A stretch of 9,489 nt of DNA from Planctomycetota bacterium (GCA_026386995.1 JAPLMO010000038.1:1-9489); one strand, 5' to 3'; shown: positions 1-5,491, numbered from the stretch's first letter. Program-made: numbers and translations. Notes: generated from the sequence alone by a model not told the origin.

Positions 1-112
1 GCATTAGGATAAGCCCTCGAACCCTTAGATGGGCCAAGGCGCCGACCCGCAGAATGGCCTTGGCGCTGCCTTCCGGGCCGGTGGGGTCGGTTACCAATTG
101 CGGGGGAACCAT
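1..112 (-). CDS. possible partial ORF at left edge
   Basis: On the minus strand an ATG at 112-110 is preceded by AAGGAA (124-119) at a 6-nt spacing. The frame then stays open for 37 codons to the window edge. The reading contains PPQLVTDPTGPEGSAKA and then AILRVGALAHL. Codon third positions in the middle are GC-biased, as in the coding genes further right, but the last ten codons are not. I do not recognise the product. It could be a real gene start running off the contig or a chance open frame; the short length leaves this undecided. Confidence 0.25.
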   Translation of the reverse strand, partial: MVPPQLVTDPTGPEGSAKAILRVGALAHLRVRGLILM

Positions 113-129
113 CCGAAATTCCTTAACCT

Positions 130-158
130 AATGCCATTCGGTAGCGTCCCTAGGTTTC
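130..158 (+). repeat. GGTAGCGTCC-family repeat, copy 1
   Basis: Positions 130-150 match 1349-1369 at 20 of 21 bases; both read AATGCCATT, one variable base, then GGTAGCGTCCC. The following AGGTTTC (152-158) is shared with the inverted copy at 2868-2886. The nucleotidyltransferase-like remnant begins directly after it, and its frame is closed upstream by a TAG at 151-153, so this copy marks a junction. Confidence 0.6.
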
Positions 159-234
159 CCTCGCCATGGGCGACACCTTCATGCGCGACATCCTCGAAAA
201 GGGCAAGGTGCTCTATGAAGCCAATGACGCGTGA
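154..234 (+). pseudogene. remnant resembling MNT-type nucleotidyltransferase C-terminus
   Basis: A short frame ending in TGA at 232-234 encodes GDTFMRDILEKGKVLYEAND. This resembles the C-terminal end of small Pol-beta-like (MNT) nucleotidyltransferases, which often finish with a hydrophobic-acidic-Gly-x-Val-Leu-Tyr-Glu pattern. An in-frame TAG at 151-153 closes the frame upstream, next to the repeat, so at most about 26 codons remain and none of the catalytic GSxxxG/DxD region is present. An ATGA overlap at 222-225 starts a second frame (MTREF...), the usual arrangement for a HEPN partner gene, but that frame soon loses any resemblance. I read it as the tail of an MNT/HEPN pair cut off by repeat-associated rearrangement. 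The match is from memory of the family, so identity is tentative. Confidence 0.35.
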
Positions 235-315
235 GTTTATCGCGGGTGCTTGGTCCGCACGCACCATGCCTTGGCTGCAATCCGCGCCCATACAAGAGCG
301 TGCTGGAGACAGGCA

Positions 316-1146
316 ATGCCAGACAACGAGGTCGTAAGAGGCTTCTACGACGTGTTTCGGCGCAACATTGTATCAATCAGCGCCCGCACGCTGCATTCTC
401 CAACAAAATCCTGGTCTGGCACTGGCTGCATCATCGCCATGTTGCTCAATCCCAATTACGAACCCAAGGCCATAGTTGCTACAGCAGGACATGTCTTGCG
501 CCCAGCCAACCAAACACCAGTTGAATGGACACTGCGCAGAGACCCCGGACCGAAGGATGACACCAGGCAGACGGTCTTCAAGACACCGCACGATAATCCC
601 TACGGGCCGAGATTCCTGTTCTACAACAAGGATCCACGGGTAGATATAGGGGCGATCATGGCTGACTCAAGGTGCACAGACGGGCGCCCGTTCCTAGACT
701 GGGAAGAGGAGGGCGCCTATAAGACGCTTGTGCCTGCCATCCAAAAGGGACAATTAATGGATTGCGGTACCCGGGTTGCGTGGGCAGGGTTCCCGGCGAG
801 CCCCGCCGAGGAGTTTGGCAGCCCTGTACTTTGCTATTACGAAGGCGTGGTCTCGGCGGTAATCGACCGGGCCGACCAGTCAGCGCTCTATCTGCTTGAT
901 GGACACAACACTTGGGGCGTCAGCGGAGGCCCCGTGTGGGCTTGGAGCGACGAACGACACCAAGTGGAGCTGATTGGCATAGTCGTGAACTACTGGAGAC
1001 ACTTGGACGTTAAGGTTGAACTTCCAGGGCACGTAACTGCCGTGGCAATTCACCCGTTGATGATGTACTTCGGTGCCAATTACCCGGCCTCAGGTTATAC
1101 TGCTGGATATGCAGACAAAGGAACGGGCCAGGGGGAGAAAGCATGA
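316..1146 (+). CDS. trypsin-fold serine protease-like protein
   Basis: A 276-aa protein with the layout of a chymotrypsin-fold (S1/trypsin-like) peptidase. TAGH gives His59, RVDIGAI gives Asp110 and GVSGGPVW gives Ser203, in the canonical His-Asp-Ser order. The serine loop is GVSGGP, where trypsins have GDSGGP. GTGCIIAM before the histidine corresponds to the GsGfii strand of this fold. There is no signal peptide, PDZ domain or transmembrane segment, so it is probably a cytoplasmic stand-alone protease domain, a type often found in accessory or defence contexts. I chose the ATG at 316 because GGAGA lies 6 nt upstream; an in-frame ATG at 250 would add 22 residues without a good ribosome binding site. 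It ends about 200 nt before the repeat at 1349 and is convergent with the toxin operon. Substrate and partner are unknown. Confidence 0.75.
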   Translation: MPDNEVVRGFYDVFRRNIVSISARTLHSPTKSWSGTGCIIAMLLNPNYEPKAIVATAGHVLRPANQTPVEWTLRRDPGPKDDTRQTVFKTPHDNPYGPRFLFYNKDPRVDIGAIMADSRCTDGRPFLDWEEEGAYKTLVPAIQKGQLMDCGTRVAWAGFPASPAEEFGSPVLCYYEGVVSAVIDRADQSALYLLDGHNTWGVSGGPVWAWSDERHQVELIGIVVNYWRHLDVKVELPGHVTAVAIHPLMMYFGANYPASGYTAGYADKGTGQGEKA

Positions 1147-1182
1147 GTTGAGTGGCTAAATCTTGGGCACTGCCGAAACCTG

Positions 1183-1204
1183 GGAATTCCGGTGGAATTC
1201 CGGT
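1183..1204 (+). repeat. 11-bp tandem duplication GGAATTCCGGT x2
   Basis: GGAATTCCGGT occurs twice in tandem (1183-1193 and 1194-1204). The second copy runs directly into the left arm of the palindromic element. It looks like a duplicated element end. Confidence 0.6.
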
Positions 1205-1322
1205 GACACAATACTGATTTTCTCATGGCCCCTTCCTGGACCTGCCCGCGCGGCCGGGCGCGAGGCGGCGCGACAGTTGCTTTTCGAGCCGCGCGAGAAA
1301 TTGGTATTGTGTCACCCGAATT
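1196..1322. repeat. palindromic MITE/REP-like element with GGTGACACAATAC arms
   Basis: GGTGACACAATAC at 1202-1214 and its exact reverse complement at 1304-1316 form a 13-bp perfect inverted repeat. Similarity continues inwards (TTTTCTC against GAGAAATT) and outwards (AATTC-cGG against CCcGAATT), giving arms of about 28 bp. The roughly 90-bp centre is very GC-rich (GCGCGGCCGGGCGCGAGG). No coding potential is apparent. A related end, GGTGACACATTAC, lies at 2961-2973. I read this as a small non-autonomous repeat; no transposase is visible beside it. Confidence 0.65.
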
Positions 1323-1345
1323 ACCCGAATTAGTGCACCCGAATT
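1314..1345 (+). repeat. ACCCGAATT short direct repeats (3 copies)
   Basis: ACCCGAATT occurs at 1314-1322, 1323-1331 and 1337-1345, the last after a 5-nt spacer. The first copy belongs to the right arm of the palindromic element, so this looks like stutter of an element end, mirroring the GGAATTCCGGT duplication on its other side. Confidence 0.6.
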
Positions 1346-1348
1346 ATC

Positions 1349-1377
1349 AATGCCATTAGGTAGCGTCCCCACCTTTC
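1349..1377 (+). repeat. GGTAGCGTCC-family repeat, copy 2
   Basis: Bases 1349-1369 match copy 1 at 20 of 21 positions. The extension CACCTTTC runs to the stop codon of the toxin gene (TAG on the minus strand, 1379-1377). With the inverted copy at 2868-2886 it brackets the three-gene toxin operon. The two 19-bp ends agree at 15 of 19 positions, including GGTAGCGTCC and TTTC. Confidence 0.6.
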
Positions 1378-1736
1378 TAATTACCAAAGATGCCAGATAA
1401 AACGGCCAGAGTATCTTTCAGTAATTTGGGGGGCAATTGCCCAAGTTCTCTCTGGATTAGATCGGTCTGGTACGCAAAGATCGCCCAACACTTGATTGAA
1501 CTCGTTACTTGAAGTCCCGTTTTGATAAACTCAACAGAATTATCGCGGACAATATCGACGCGATACGCATCTTCTTTGTCAATCCGTGACGAAATTGCGA
1601 CGCATATTACATCTGCGTGGCCCGAATTGAATGCGTCACTTGAAATGATAAGCGCCGGTCGCGCCTTGGTTCCAATTTGATCACTAAATGGCGCGTGAGG
1701 GATAAGAACAATTTGACCCTGTCTAAAGTGGTCCAT
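1377..1736 (-). CDS. MazF/PemK-like mRNA interferase toxin
   Basis: A 119-aa protein with the MazF/PemK (SH3-like barrel) pattern. The N-terminus RQGQIVLIPHAPFSDQIGTK leads into ARPALIIS, where family members have GDIVxVxFPFSD...KxRPALVLS. Arg26 in the RPAL motif and the Thr78-Ser-Ser stretch in LQVTSSIK correspond to the positions used for catalysis and RNA binding in the family. The tail, AYQTDLIQRELGQLPPKLL, corresponds to the family's usual helical end (t..k..igkl...). Length is typical. Members are sequence-specific endoribonucleases that cut mRNA, or in some cases rRNA or tRNA, when the antitoxin is degraded. The ATG at 1736 lies 6 nt after the stop of the 81-aa gene, so the two are co-transcribed with the antitoxin candidate first, the usual mazEF order. 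Confidence 0.85.
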   Translation of the reverse strand: MDHFRQGQIVLIPHAPFSDQIGTKARPALIISSDAFNSGHADVICVAISSRIDKEDAYRVDIVRDNSVEFIKTGLQVTSSIKCWAIFAYQTDLIQRELGQLPPKLLKDTLAVLSGIFGN

Positions 1737-1742
1737 TTGCCA

Positions 1743-1988
1743 CTAGATCGGCTTGCCGCTTTCCATAGTGTATATATCTTCTTCTGGATTATCCCAGAAC
1801 TTAAGTGCACCGCTGTCGCGGGCTATCTCGTAGCACCGAATAGCCGGTTTAGCATCTCGTGCGGCCAATACTGCTTCACACCGATCTTTTATCGTAGCCG
1901 GAATAAACCGGAAAGAGAAGCAGTTTTTGCTATCTATAGAATTTGTCCCGGTTTCTGCCCACGGCTCGTATGACAATAGAGTAGTCAT
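1743..1988 (-). CDS. candidate antitoxin of the MazF-like toxin
   Basis: An 81-aa protein encoded directly upstream of the toxin gene and overlapping the preceding gene by 4 nt (ATGA-type junction, 1985-1988). Its size and position fit a type II antitoxin. The C-terminal third is acidic and aromatic (FWDNPEEDIYTMESGKPI), the kind of segment antitoxins use to cover a MazF active site. The N-terminal part (MTTLLSYEPWAETGTN) does not show a clear AbrB/MazE, RHH or HTH DNA-binding pattern. The sequence does not match an antitoxin family I can name, so the function rests on context. Alternatively it is an accessory subunit and the antitoxin role falls to the 242-aa protein. Confidence 0.6.
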   Translation of the reverse strand: MTTLLSYEPWAETGTNSIDSKNCFSFRFIPATIKDRCEAVLAARDAKPAIRCYEIARDSGALKFWDNPEEDIYTMESGKPI

Positions 1989-2713
1989 TTTATATCCTCT
2001 CCGTTCAAGAACGAAATTAAGTCCTTTTCGCAGAACTCGTCCGCATCATGAAGTATTCGCAGTTTCGTCTCTTTTGTCAAATCCGCATCCATCTGGGAAT
2101 TATTGAAGTCCACCTGGACGCCGATCACGGAGCGCGGCTCGGATTCCCCTACGACGGGCATTTGCCCAGTCTGCACCTGCACGGTGCGATTAAAGTCGTC
2201 CGAAGGCAAGTTAAAGCCAAGCGTCAACGTGCTAAATGCTCCAGTTAAGCGAGTGAAACGCCCCCGGACGATGTCAATAGGTGATTCTGGGGAGCAATCA
2301 TAGTAAAAGTTCTGAACTACACCCAGCCGAACTTGTTTACATTGAGGCCATTTCTGTTTTAGTTGCTCCAGGGCTTTCATGACCACGTCTTGGCGCTCTG
2401 GCAATTTAATATCCTCGCCCGCCAGTATTCCGACCTTGTACGGGAAAAGAAGAACTGGCCCGCGATTAGTAAGCATAAGCGTCTGTAATTCCGCTTCGCC
2501 CTTGCCAGGAAACACAAACTTCTTTGTGACGAAAAACGCATTTGGCCCCTGAACAACGTTTTCATACAAGGAGGGCCACTCGTCCGTTAACCACCTTCCA
2601 AAATCCGCAAGTTTCTGTCGTTCGGCTCGAACATCAATAACAGGGCGAACGTCCACCCCGACACTAACGATGTGTTCATCAATCCTAGCCGGCGTGAATC
2701 TGAATTGGGTCAC
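1985..2713 (-). CDS. conserved-looking hypothetical protein, first gene of toxin operon
   Basis: A 242-aa soluble protein without signal peptide or transmembrane segments. It starts with GTG at 2713-2711, preceded by GGAG at 6-nt spacing, and overlaps the next gene by 4 nt. The sequence is mixed alpha/beta: an N-terminal basic stretch (DVRAERQKLADFGRWL), a central beta-rich part (NAFFVTKKFVFPG, TLMLTNRGPVLLF) and a C-terminal VQVDFNN...LRILHDADEFCEKDLISFL segment. The end vaguely recalls TIGR04255-type sporadically distributed proteins, a weak impression only. Being translationally coupled to a toxin-antitoxin pair it may be a regulator, a third toxin-antitoxin component or an effector of an accessory module. 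I do not recognise its family and assign no function. Confidence 0.7.
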   Translation of the reverse strand: MTQFRFTPARIDEHIVSVGVDVRPVIDVRAERQKLADFGRWLTDEWPSLYENVVQGPNAFFVTKKFVFPGKGEAELQTLMLTNRGPVLLFPYKVGILAGEDIKLPERQDVVMKALEQLKQKWPQCKQVRLGVVQNFYYDCSPESPIDIVRGRFTRLTGAFSTLTLGFNLPSDDFNRTVQVQTGQMPVVGESEPRSVIGVQVDFNNSQMDADLTKETKLRILHDADEFCEKDLISFLNGEDIK

Positions 2714-2770
2714 GCTTCACTCCAATAATAGAATGAGGCAAGGCAGCCCTAGGCCCTCTTGAACACAAAC

Positions 2771-2798
2771 ATTATAACGCAGATTAAGGAAAACGCAA
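2771..2798 (-). promoter_or_regulatory. sigma70-like promoter of the toxin operon
   Basis: On the minus strand TTGCGT (2798-2793) and a perfect TATAAT (2776-2771) are separated by 16 bp. The -10 box is about 58 nt upstream of the GTG start of the 242-aa gene. No other good promoter precedes the two downstream genes, so all three are probably transcribed from here. Confidence 0.6.
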
Positions 2799-2830
2799 GT
2801 CGCGGGCCGTATATTTATCGACGCAAGCAC

Positions 2831-2851
2831 AAAACCGCCTTTAGGCTTTTG
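2831..2851. terminator. weak terminator-like hairpin
   Basis: GCCT (2837-2840), TT and AGGC (2843-2846) form a short stem followed by TTTTG, with AAAA on the other side, so it could act weakly in either direction. The stem is only 4 bp, and no plus-strand gene ends nearby, so function is doubtful. Confidence 0.25.
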
Positions 2852-2867
2852 TTCGGGTCCCCTATCT

Positions 2868-2886
2868 GAAACCTGTGGACGCTACC
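2868..2886 (-). repeat. GGTAGCGTCC-family repeat, copy 3 (inverted)
   Basis: GGACGCTACC at 2877-2886 is the reverse complement of the shared core. On the minus strand the 19-bp unit reads GGTAGCGTCC-ACAGG-TTTC and matches copy 1 (140-158) at 17 of 19 positions. It faces copy 2 at 1359, placing the toxin operon and its promoter between inverted ends. Confidence 0.55.
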
Positions 2887-3105
2887 CAGGTATTCCATAA
2901 CACCCTGCGGAATAAGGACTTACGAGATGCGGTGGCCCGCGAAAGATACCGCGAGAGTCGGGTGACACATTACTATCTCCGCGTGCCTTCTCGGCGCGCG
3001 AAGCGTGGCGGGGCGGCGGGTCGTGGCCATGCCGCAGGCCGCGTGGTTTGGCGGGAGCGGCGAAACCGCCCGCGGCTCCGGGGGGGCAAGGAACGGCAGT
3101 TCAAA

Positions 3106-3127
3106 GTTCCAGGTTCCAGGTTTCAAG
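3106..3127 (+). repeat. 7-bp short tandem iteration GTTCCAG
   Basis: GTTCCAG (3106-3112) is repeated at 3113-3119 and followed by a degenerate GTTTCAAG (3120-3127). It is an intergenic low-complexity repeat. Confidence 0.5.
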
Positions 3128-3258
3128 TTGACAGCCAAACGGCCGTTCAAAGCGTTCCACGGGTTCGCCAGAACGGCGGGCGGATCTTCGACTCGCGCAC
3201 CGTGGCTAGAAATCAGTTCGGCCCGCCGGGCCTGAACGGCAACGGCACGGAGAATATC

Positions 3259-3309
3259 GAACAAGGAACTCCGAACAAGGAATGATGAAGTCCGTCGCAT
3301 TCATCATTC
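3259..3309. repeat. GAACAAGGAA duplication plus 10-bp palindrome
   Basis: GAACAAGGAA is present at 3259-3268 and 3273-3282. The second copy enters GAATGATGAA (3280-3289), which pairs perfectly with TTCATCATTC (3300-3309) across a 10-nt loop. It is intergenic and a probable mini-repeat element. Confidence 0.55.
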
Positions 3310-3328
3310 ATTATTTCTTGTCGGCAAT

Positions 3329-3415
3329 AGCAGTTCACGCTTGACTGTAGCGAGTGTGTGCGCGGTGGGCAGGACTGCCCGCCGCGCGAAGTGCTACAAG
3401 CAAGCGTGAACTGCT
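3329..3415. repeat. palindromic element A (AGCAGTTCACGCTTG ends)
   Basis: An 87-bp element bounded by a perfect 15-bp inverted repeat, AGCAGTTCACGCTTG (3329-3343) and CAAGCGTGAACTGCT (3401-3415). A central hairpin GCGCGGTGGGCAG / CTGCCCGCCGCGC has one mismatch. Inverted, it matches element B (5362-5491) nearly base for base except for a 44-nt segment present only in B. It has no coding capacity and looks like a non-autonomous repeat dependent on an outside enzyme. Confidence 0.75.
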
Positions 3416-3425
3416 CTATTGACCG

Positions 3426-3565
3426 CTGCATTGCCAAAGGAACACGTTGTCATTCTGAGGCCCGCTTGCGGGCCGAAGAATCTCGCTGTGACGCCGCGGA
3501 AAAGACGAGATTCTTCGCTTCGCTCAGAATGACAACTTTTCACTGCCGTACCTTTGACAATGCAG
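3426..3565. repeat. nested MITE-like palindromes (element C)
   Basis: The inner element is bounded by a perfect 14-bp inverted repeat, GTTGTCATTCTGAG (3446-3459) and CTCAGAATGACAAC (3523-3536), with a second inner pair GAAGAATCTCG (3475-3485) and CGAGATTCTTC (3506-3516). Repeats of this TCATTCTGAG...GAAGAATCTCG kind occur in many unrelated bacterial genomes. Outside it, CTGCATTGCCAAAGG (3426-3440) and CCTTTGACAATGCAG (3551-3565) form a further 14-of-15 inverted repeat. The whole is either an insertion of one palindrome into another or a single multi-stem element. Confidence 0.7.
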
Positions 3566-3592
3566 GGCTCAATAATTAAAGCGCGGCGCCCC

Positions 3593-3622
3593 TGGCCCCC
3601 GATTGCGGCGTGGCCCCCGATT
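3593..3622 (+). repeat. 12-bp direct repeat TGGCCCCCGATT
   Basis: TGGCCCCCGATT occurs at 3593-3604 and 3611-3622, an 18-bp period, about 42 bp upstream of the -35 box of the next gene. It could be an operator pair or simply a local duplication. Confidence 0.4.
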
Positions 3623-3663
3623 TGCGCGGCGGGGCCGGCCAGAGATTACGCGGGAAATCGCGG

Positions 3664-3691
3664 TTGACAAGCCGGGCCGCGCGGCTAGACT
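3664..3691 (+). promoter_or_regulatory. sigma70-like promoter of the 518-aa gene
   Basis: A perfect TTGACA (3664-3669) is followed 16 bp later by TAGACT (3686-3691; 4 of 6 consensus bases). The predicted transcript would begin around 3698, near the 5' hairpin, about 40 nt before the start codon. Confidence 0.55.
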
Positions 3692-3720
3692 GAAGCCCGT
3701 TCACTTCGCACGCGGGCTTC
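3692..3720 (+). promoter_or_regulatory. 5'-leader hairpin before the 518-aa gene
   Basis: GAAGCCCG (3692-3699) and CGGGCTTC (3713-3720) form an 8-bp perfect stem with a 13-nt loop, ending 5 nt before the AAGGGGGG ribosome binding site. Depending on the true transcription start the left arm may be only partly transcribed. It may be a leader stem or a protein-binding dyad; no known riboswitch class fits. Confidence 0.35.
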
Positions 3721-3736
3721 TGAAAAGGGGGGCTTT

Positions 3737-5293
3737 ATGAATTGTCCGGCTTGTTCGGCGCTGACCGCCATTCTGCTCGCCTGCCCGCTTGTTGTTCTGG
3801 CCGACGAGGCCGCGGATACATTCAACAAACTCTACGGAGAGGACCTCAAGCGTGTTGCCGCCACGCCGTCGGCCGCCGACGATGTTGCTTTGGCCAAGCA
3901 ACTCCTGGAAGCCGCCGAGAAGGTCGTCAACCAGCCGGCCTTCTTGACCCTCTTGTGCGAGAAAGCCTATGAACTGGCCGCCAAGGACGCCTCAGGGTAT
4001 GCGGCCGCGACGGCCGCGATGGACCTCTTGGCCGAGAAGGTTCCGGAGAAGAAGGTCGAATGCCTTCAGAAGAGCGCCGGCCTTTACCAGAAGCAGTATT
4101 CCACGTCGCGCGGCGAGGCGCGAACGAAGGCGGGGGAGAGTGCCATCACGGCACTCGGCGCGCTGGCCGAGGCCCAGATCGATGCAGGAGATTCTGATGC
4201 GGCCGGCTTGACCCTGCGACAGGCGCTCGCTGTGGCGATGGCGATCAAGTCGGAATCCAAGGTTGCCATTCAGGCCCAACTCGCGGGGCTTGCGTACCAG
4301 CAGCAGGTCGAGAAGCAGATTGCCGCGCTCAAGGCGAAACTGGATGCCGATCCGAAGGATGCGGCCTCCAGAAAAGACCTCGTGCGGCTGTACCTTGTGG
4401 AGATGGACAACCCCGCCGAGGCCGCGAAGTTCGCCGACGAGACCCTGGACGAGGCCACGCGGAAGTACGTCCCCGCTGCCGTCAAGGCGGTCGAGGAGGC
4501 GCCGGAGTTGGCGTGCGCTAAACTCGGGGACTGGTACATGGGCCTCGTGGGCCAGGCGGCAACACTCGCGAGCAAGGGCGCGATGCTTCGCCGCGCCCAG
4601 GGCTACTACCAGCGGTTCCTCGAACTTCACACGGACGAGGACCTCACGCGCACGATCGCCACGCGGACCCTGAAGATGATTGAGGACGCACTGGCGAAGT
4701 GCGGCGCGGTGCGCGGCAAAGGCCAGTGGATCGATCTGCTCAAACTGGCCGATCCCGCCAGGGACGCGGTCAACGGCAAATGGGCACGAGTGGGCGAGAC
4801 CCTGACCCTTGCACCCGCATGGAACGGCAGGATCATGATCCCGGTCACCCCCTTGGGGAGTTACGAACTCCAGGTCAAGTTCGTCCGCGTGACTGGTCGC
4901 GAGTCTGTGGACATCATCCTTCCGGTCGGGTCCGCGAGCGTGGCGGCGGTCCTGAGCGGCTGGGGGGGGTCTGTCAGCGGGCTTACTTGCGTCAACGGCC
5001 GGCCCGCGGCCGACAACGAAACCAAAGTGACGCCCGGCCAGTTGGAGAACGGCCGGGAGTATACCGCAGGCATCCAGGTCAAGGTCGAGCGAGACCATGC
5101 CGTGATTGCGGTGGACTTGAATGGCCGCCCGTACATCCGATGGTCCGGGCCTCACGCGGCGCTCTCCGTGGAGGGGAGCAAGCGTCTGCCGGACCCGAAG
5201 GCGCTTGGCGTGGGCGGCACCGCCTCTGAAATTGTCTTCCGCAGCGTGCGGCTGCGGATGCTTTCGGGCGAGGCGAAACTTCTGCGACCGTAA
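3737..5293 (+). CDS. exported helical-repeat protein with C-terminal LamG/DUF1080-like jelly-roll domain
   Basis: A 518-aa protein. Residues 1-22 form a signal peptide (MNCPACSALTAILLACPLVVLA, cleaved before DEAADT), so it is exported; Cys6 lies too early for a convincing lipobox. Residues 25-320 are Ala/Leu/Glu-rich helices resembling degenerate TPR-type repeats (AAEKVVNQPAFLTLLCEKAYELA; DNPAEAAKFADETL). Residues 335-512 form a beta-rich domain with the pattern of planctomycete concanavalin-like domains: GSYELQVKFVRVTGRESVDIILPVG, then NGREYTAGIQVKVERDHAVIAV, DLNGRPYIRW and SEIVFRSVRLRML. The usual role of this fold is carbohydrate or surface binding. No catalytic motif is visible. The start has AAGGGGGG 4 nt upstream and lies behind a TTGACA promoter. 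It is monocistronic, and palindromic elements A and B flank it in opposite orientation. Substrate is unknown. Confidence 0.75.
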   Translation: MNCPACSALTAILLACPLVVLADEAADTFNKLYGEDLKRVAATPSAADDVALAKQLLEAAEKVVNQPAFLTLLCEKAYELAAKDASGYAAATAAMDLLAEKVPEKKVECLQKSAGLYQKQYSTSRGEARTKAGESAITALGALAEAQIDAGDSDAAGLTLRQALAVAMAIKSESKVAIQAQLAGLAYQQQVEKQIAALKAKLDADPKDAASRKDLVRLYLVEMDNPAEAAKFADETLDEATRKYVPAAVKAVEEAPELACAKLGDWYMGLVGQAATLASKGAMLRRAQGYYQRFLELHTDEDLTRTIATRTLKMIEDALAKCGAVRGKGQWIDLLKLADPARDAVNGKWARVGETLTLAPAWNGRIMIPVTPLGSYELQVKFVRVTGRESVDIILPVGSASVAAVLSGWGGSVSGLTCVNGRPAADNETKVTPGQLENGREYTAGIQVKVERDHAVIAVDLNGRPYIRWSGPHAALSVEGSKRLPDPKALGVGGTASEIVFRSVRLRMLSGEAKLLRP

Positions 5294-5361
5294 GATGTAC
5301 GCCCCGGCAGGACTCACGTCGGCCCGCGCGCGAGGACCCGCCGCGCAAAGCGGCGTTTTAG
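5294..5361. other. downstream region of the 518-aa gene
   Basis: Short GC-rich spacer between the stop codon and element B. CCGCGCAAAGCGGCG, followed by TTTTA (5341-5361), could give a weak hairpin plus T-run, a possible terminator for the preceding gene. The stem is imperfect. Confidence 0.3.
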
Positions 5362-5491
5362 AGCAGTTCACGCTTGCTTGTAGCCCTCGCGCGGCGGGCA
5401 GTCCTGCCCGCCGCGCGGAATGTCGAGAGGCGGCGCGGTGGGCAAGACTGCCCACCGCGCACACACTCGCTACAGTCAAGCGTGAACTGCT
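5362..5491. repeat. palindromic element B (two internal hairpins)
   Basis: A 130-bp element with the same 15-bp ends as A, AGCAGTTCACGCTTG (5362-5376) and CAAGCGTGAACTGCT (5477-5491). It contains two perfect GC-rich hairpins. The first has the arms GCGCGGCGGGCAG and CTGCCCGCCGCGC (about 5389-5416). The second has GCGCGGTGGGCA and TGCCCACCGCGC (about 5434-5460). Removing 44 nt between the two CTGCCC copies (5404-5409 and 5448-5453) gives the sequence of element A, in inverted orientation. Immediate neighbours are the 3' side of the 518-aa gene and the leader of the membrane-protein gene. Confidence 0.75.

Larger units (their letters stand above)
2890..3328. other. gene-free, repeat-derived intergenic region
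   Basis: I see no supportable gene here. Open frames exist on both strands but are composed of repeat sequence. The region holds an element end GGTGACACATTACTATCTC (2961-2979), related to the palindromic element at 1202, then GC-rich low-complexity DNA to about 3100. From 3106 there are short iterations of GTTCCAG, and at 3259-3309 a GAACAAGGAA duplication with a palindrome. Confidence 0.5.

Noticed and set aside
2875..3300. Open frames of 126-136 codons on both strands in the region before element A
   Set aside because: They consist of repeat sequence (GTTCCAG iterations, GAACAAGGAA palindrome), have no good ribosome binding site, and their products are Arg/Pro-rich without domains.
3213..3579. 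Small frames encoding peptides such as PPRTHSLQSSVNCY
   Set aside because: These are translations of palindromic element A, and the same peptide is read from element B. They are repeat artefacts rather than genes.
3992..5479. A 495-codon minus-strand open frame opposite the 518-aa gene
   Set aside because: It is the antisense of a convincing gene with a signal peptide, promoter and ribosome binding site. Its product is Arg/His/Gly-rich without domains, as expected from high-GC antisense frames.
3329..5491. CRISPR array or composite transposon made by elements A and B
   Set aside because: There are only two copies with unequal length and 1.95 kb between them. There is no repeat-spacer periodicity and no transposase inside, so they are treated as separate short repeats.
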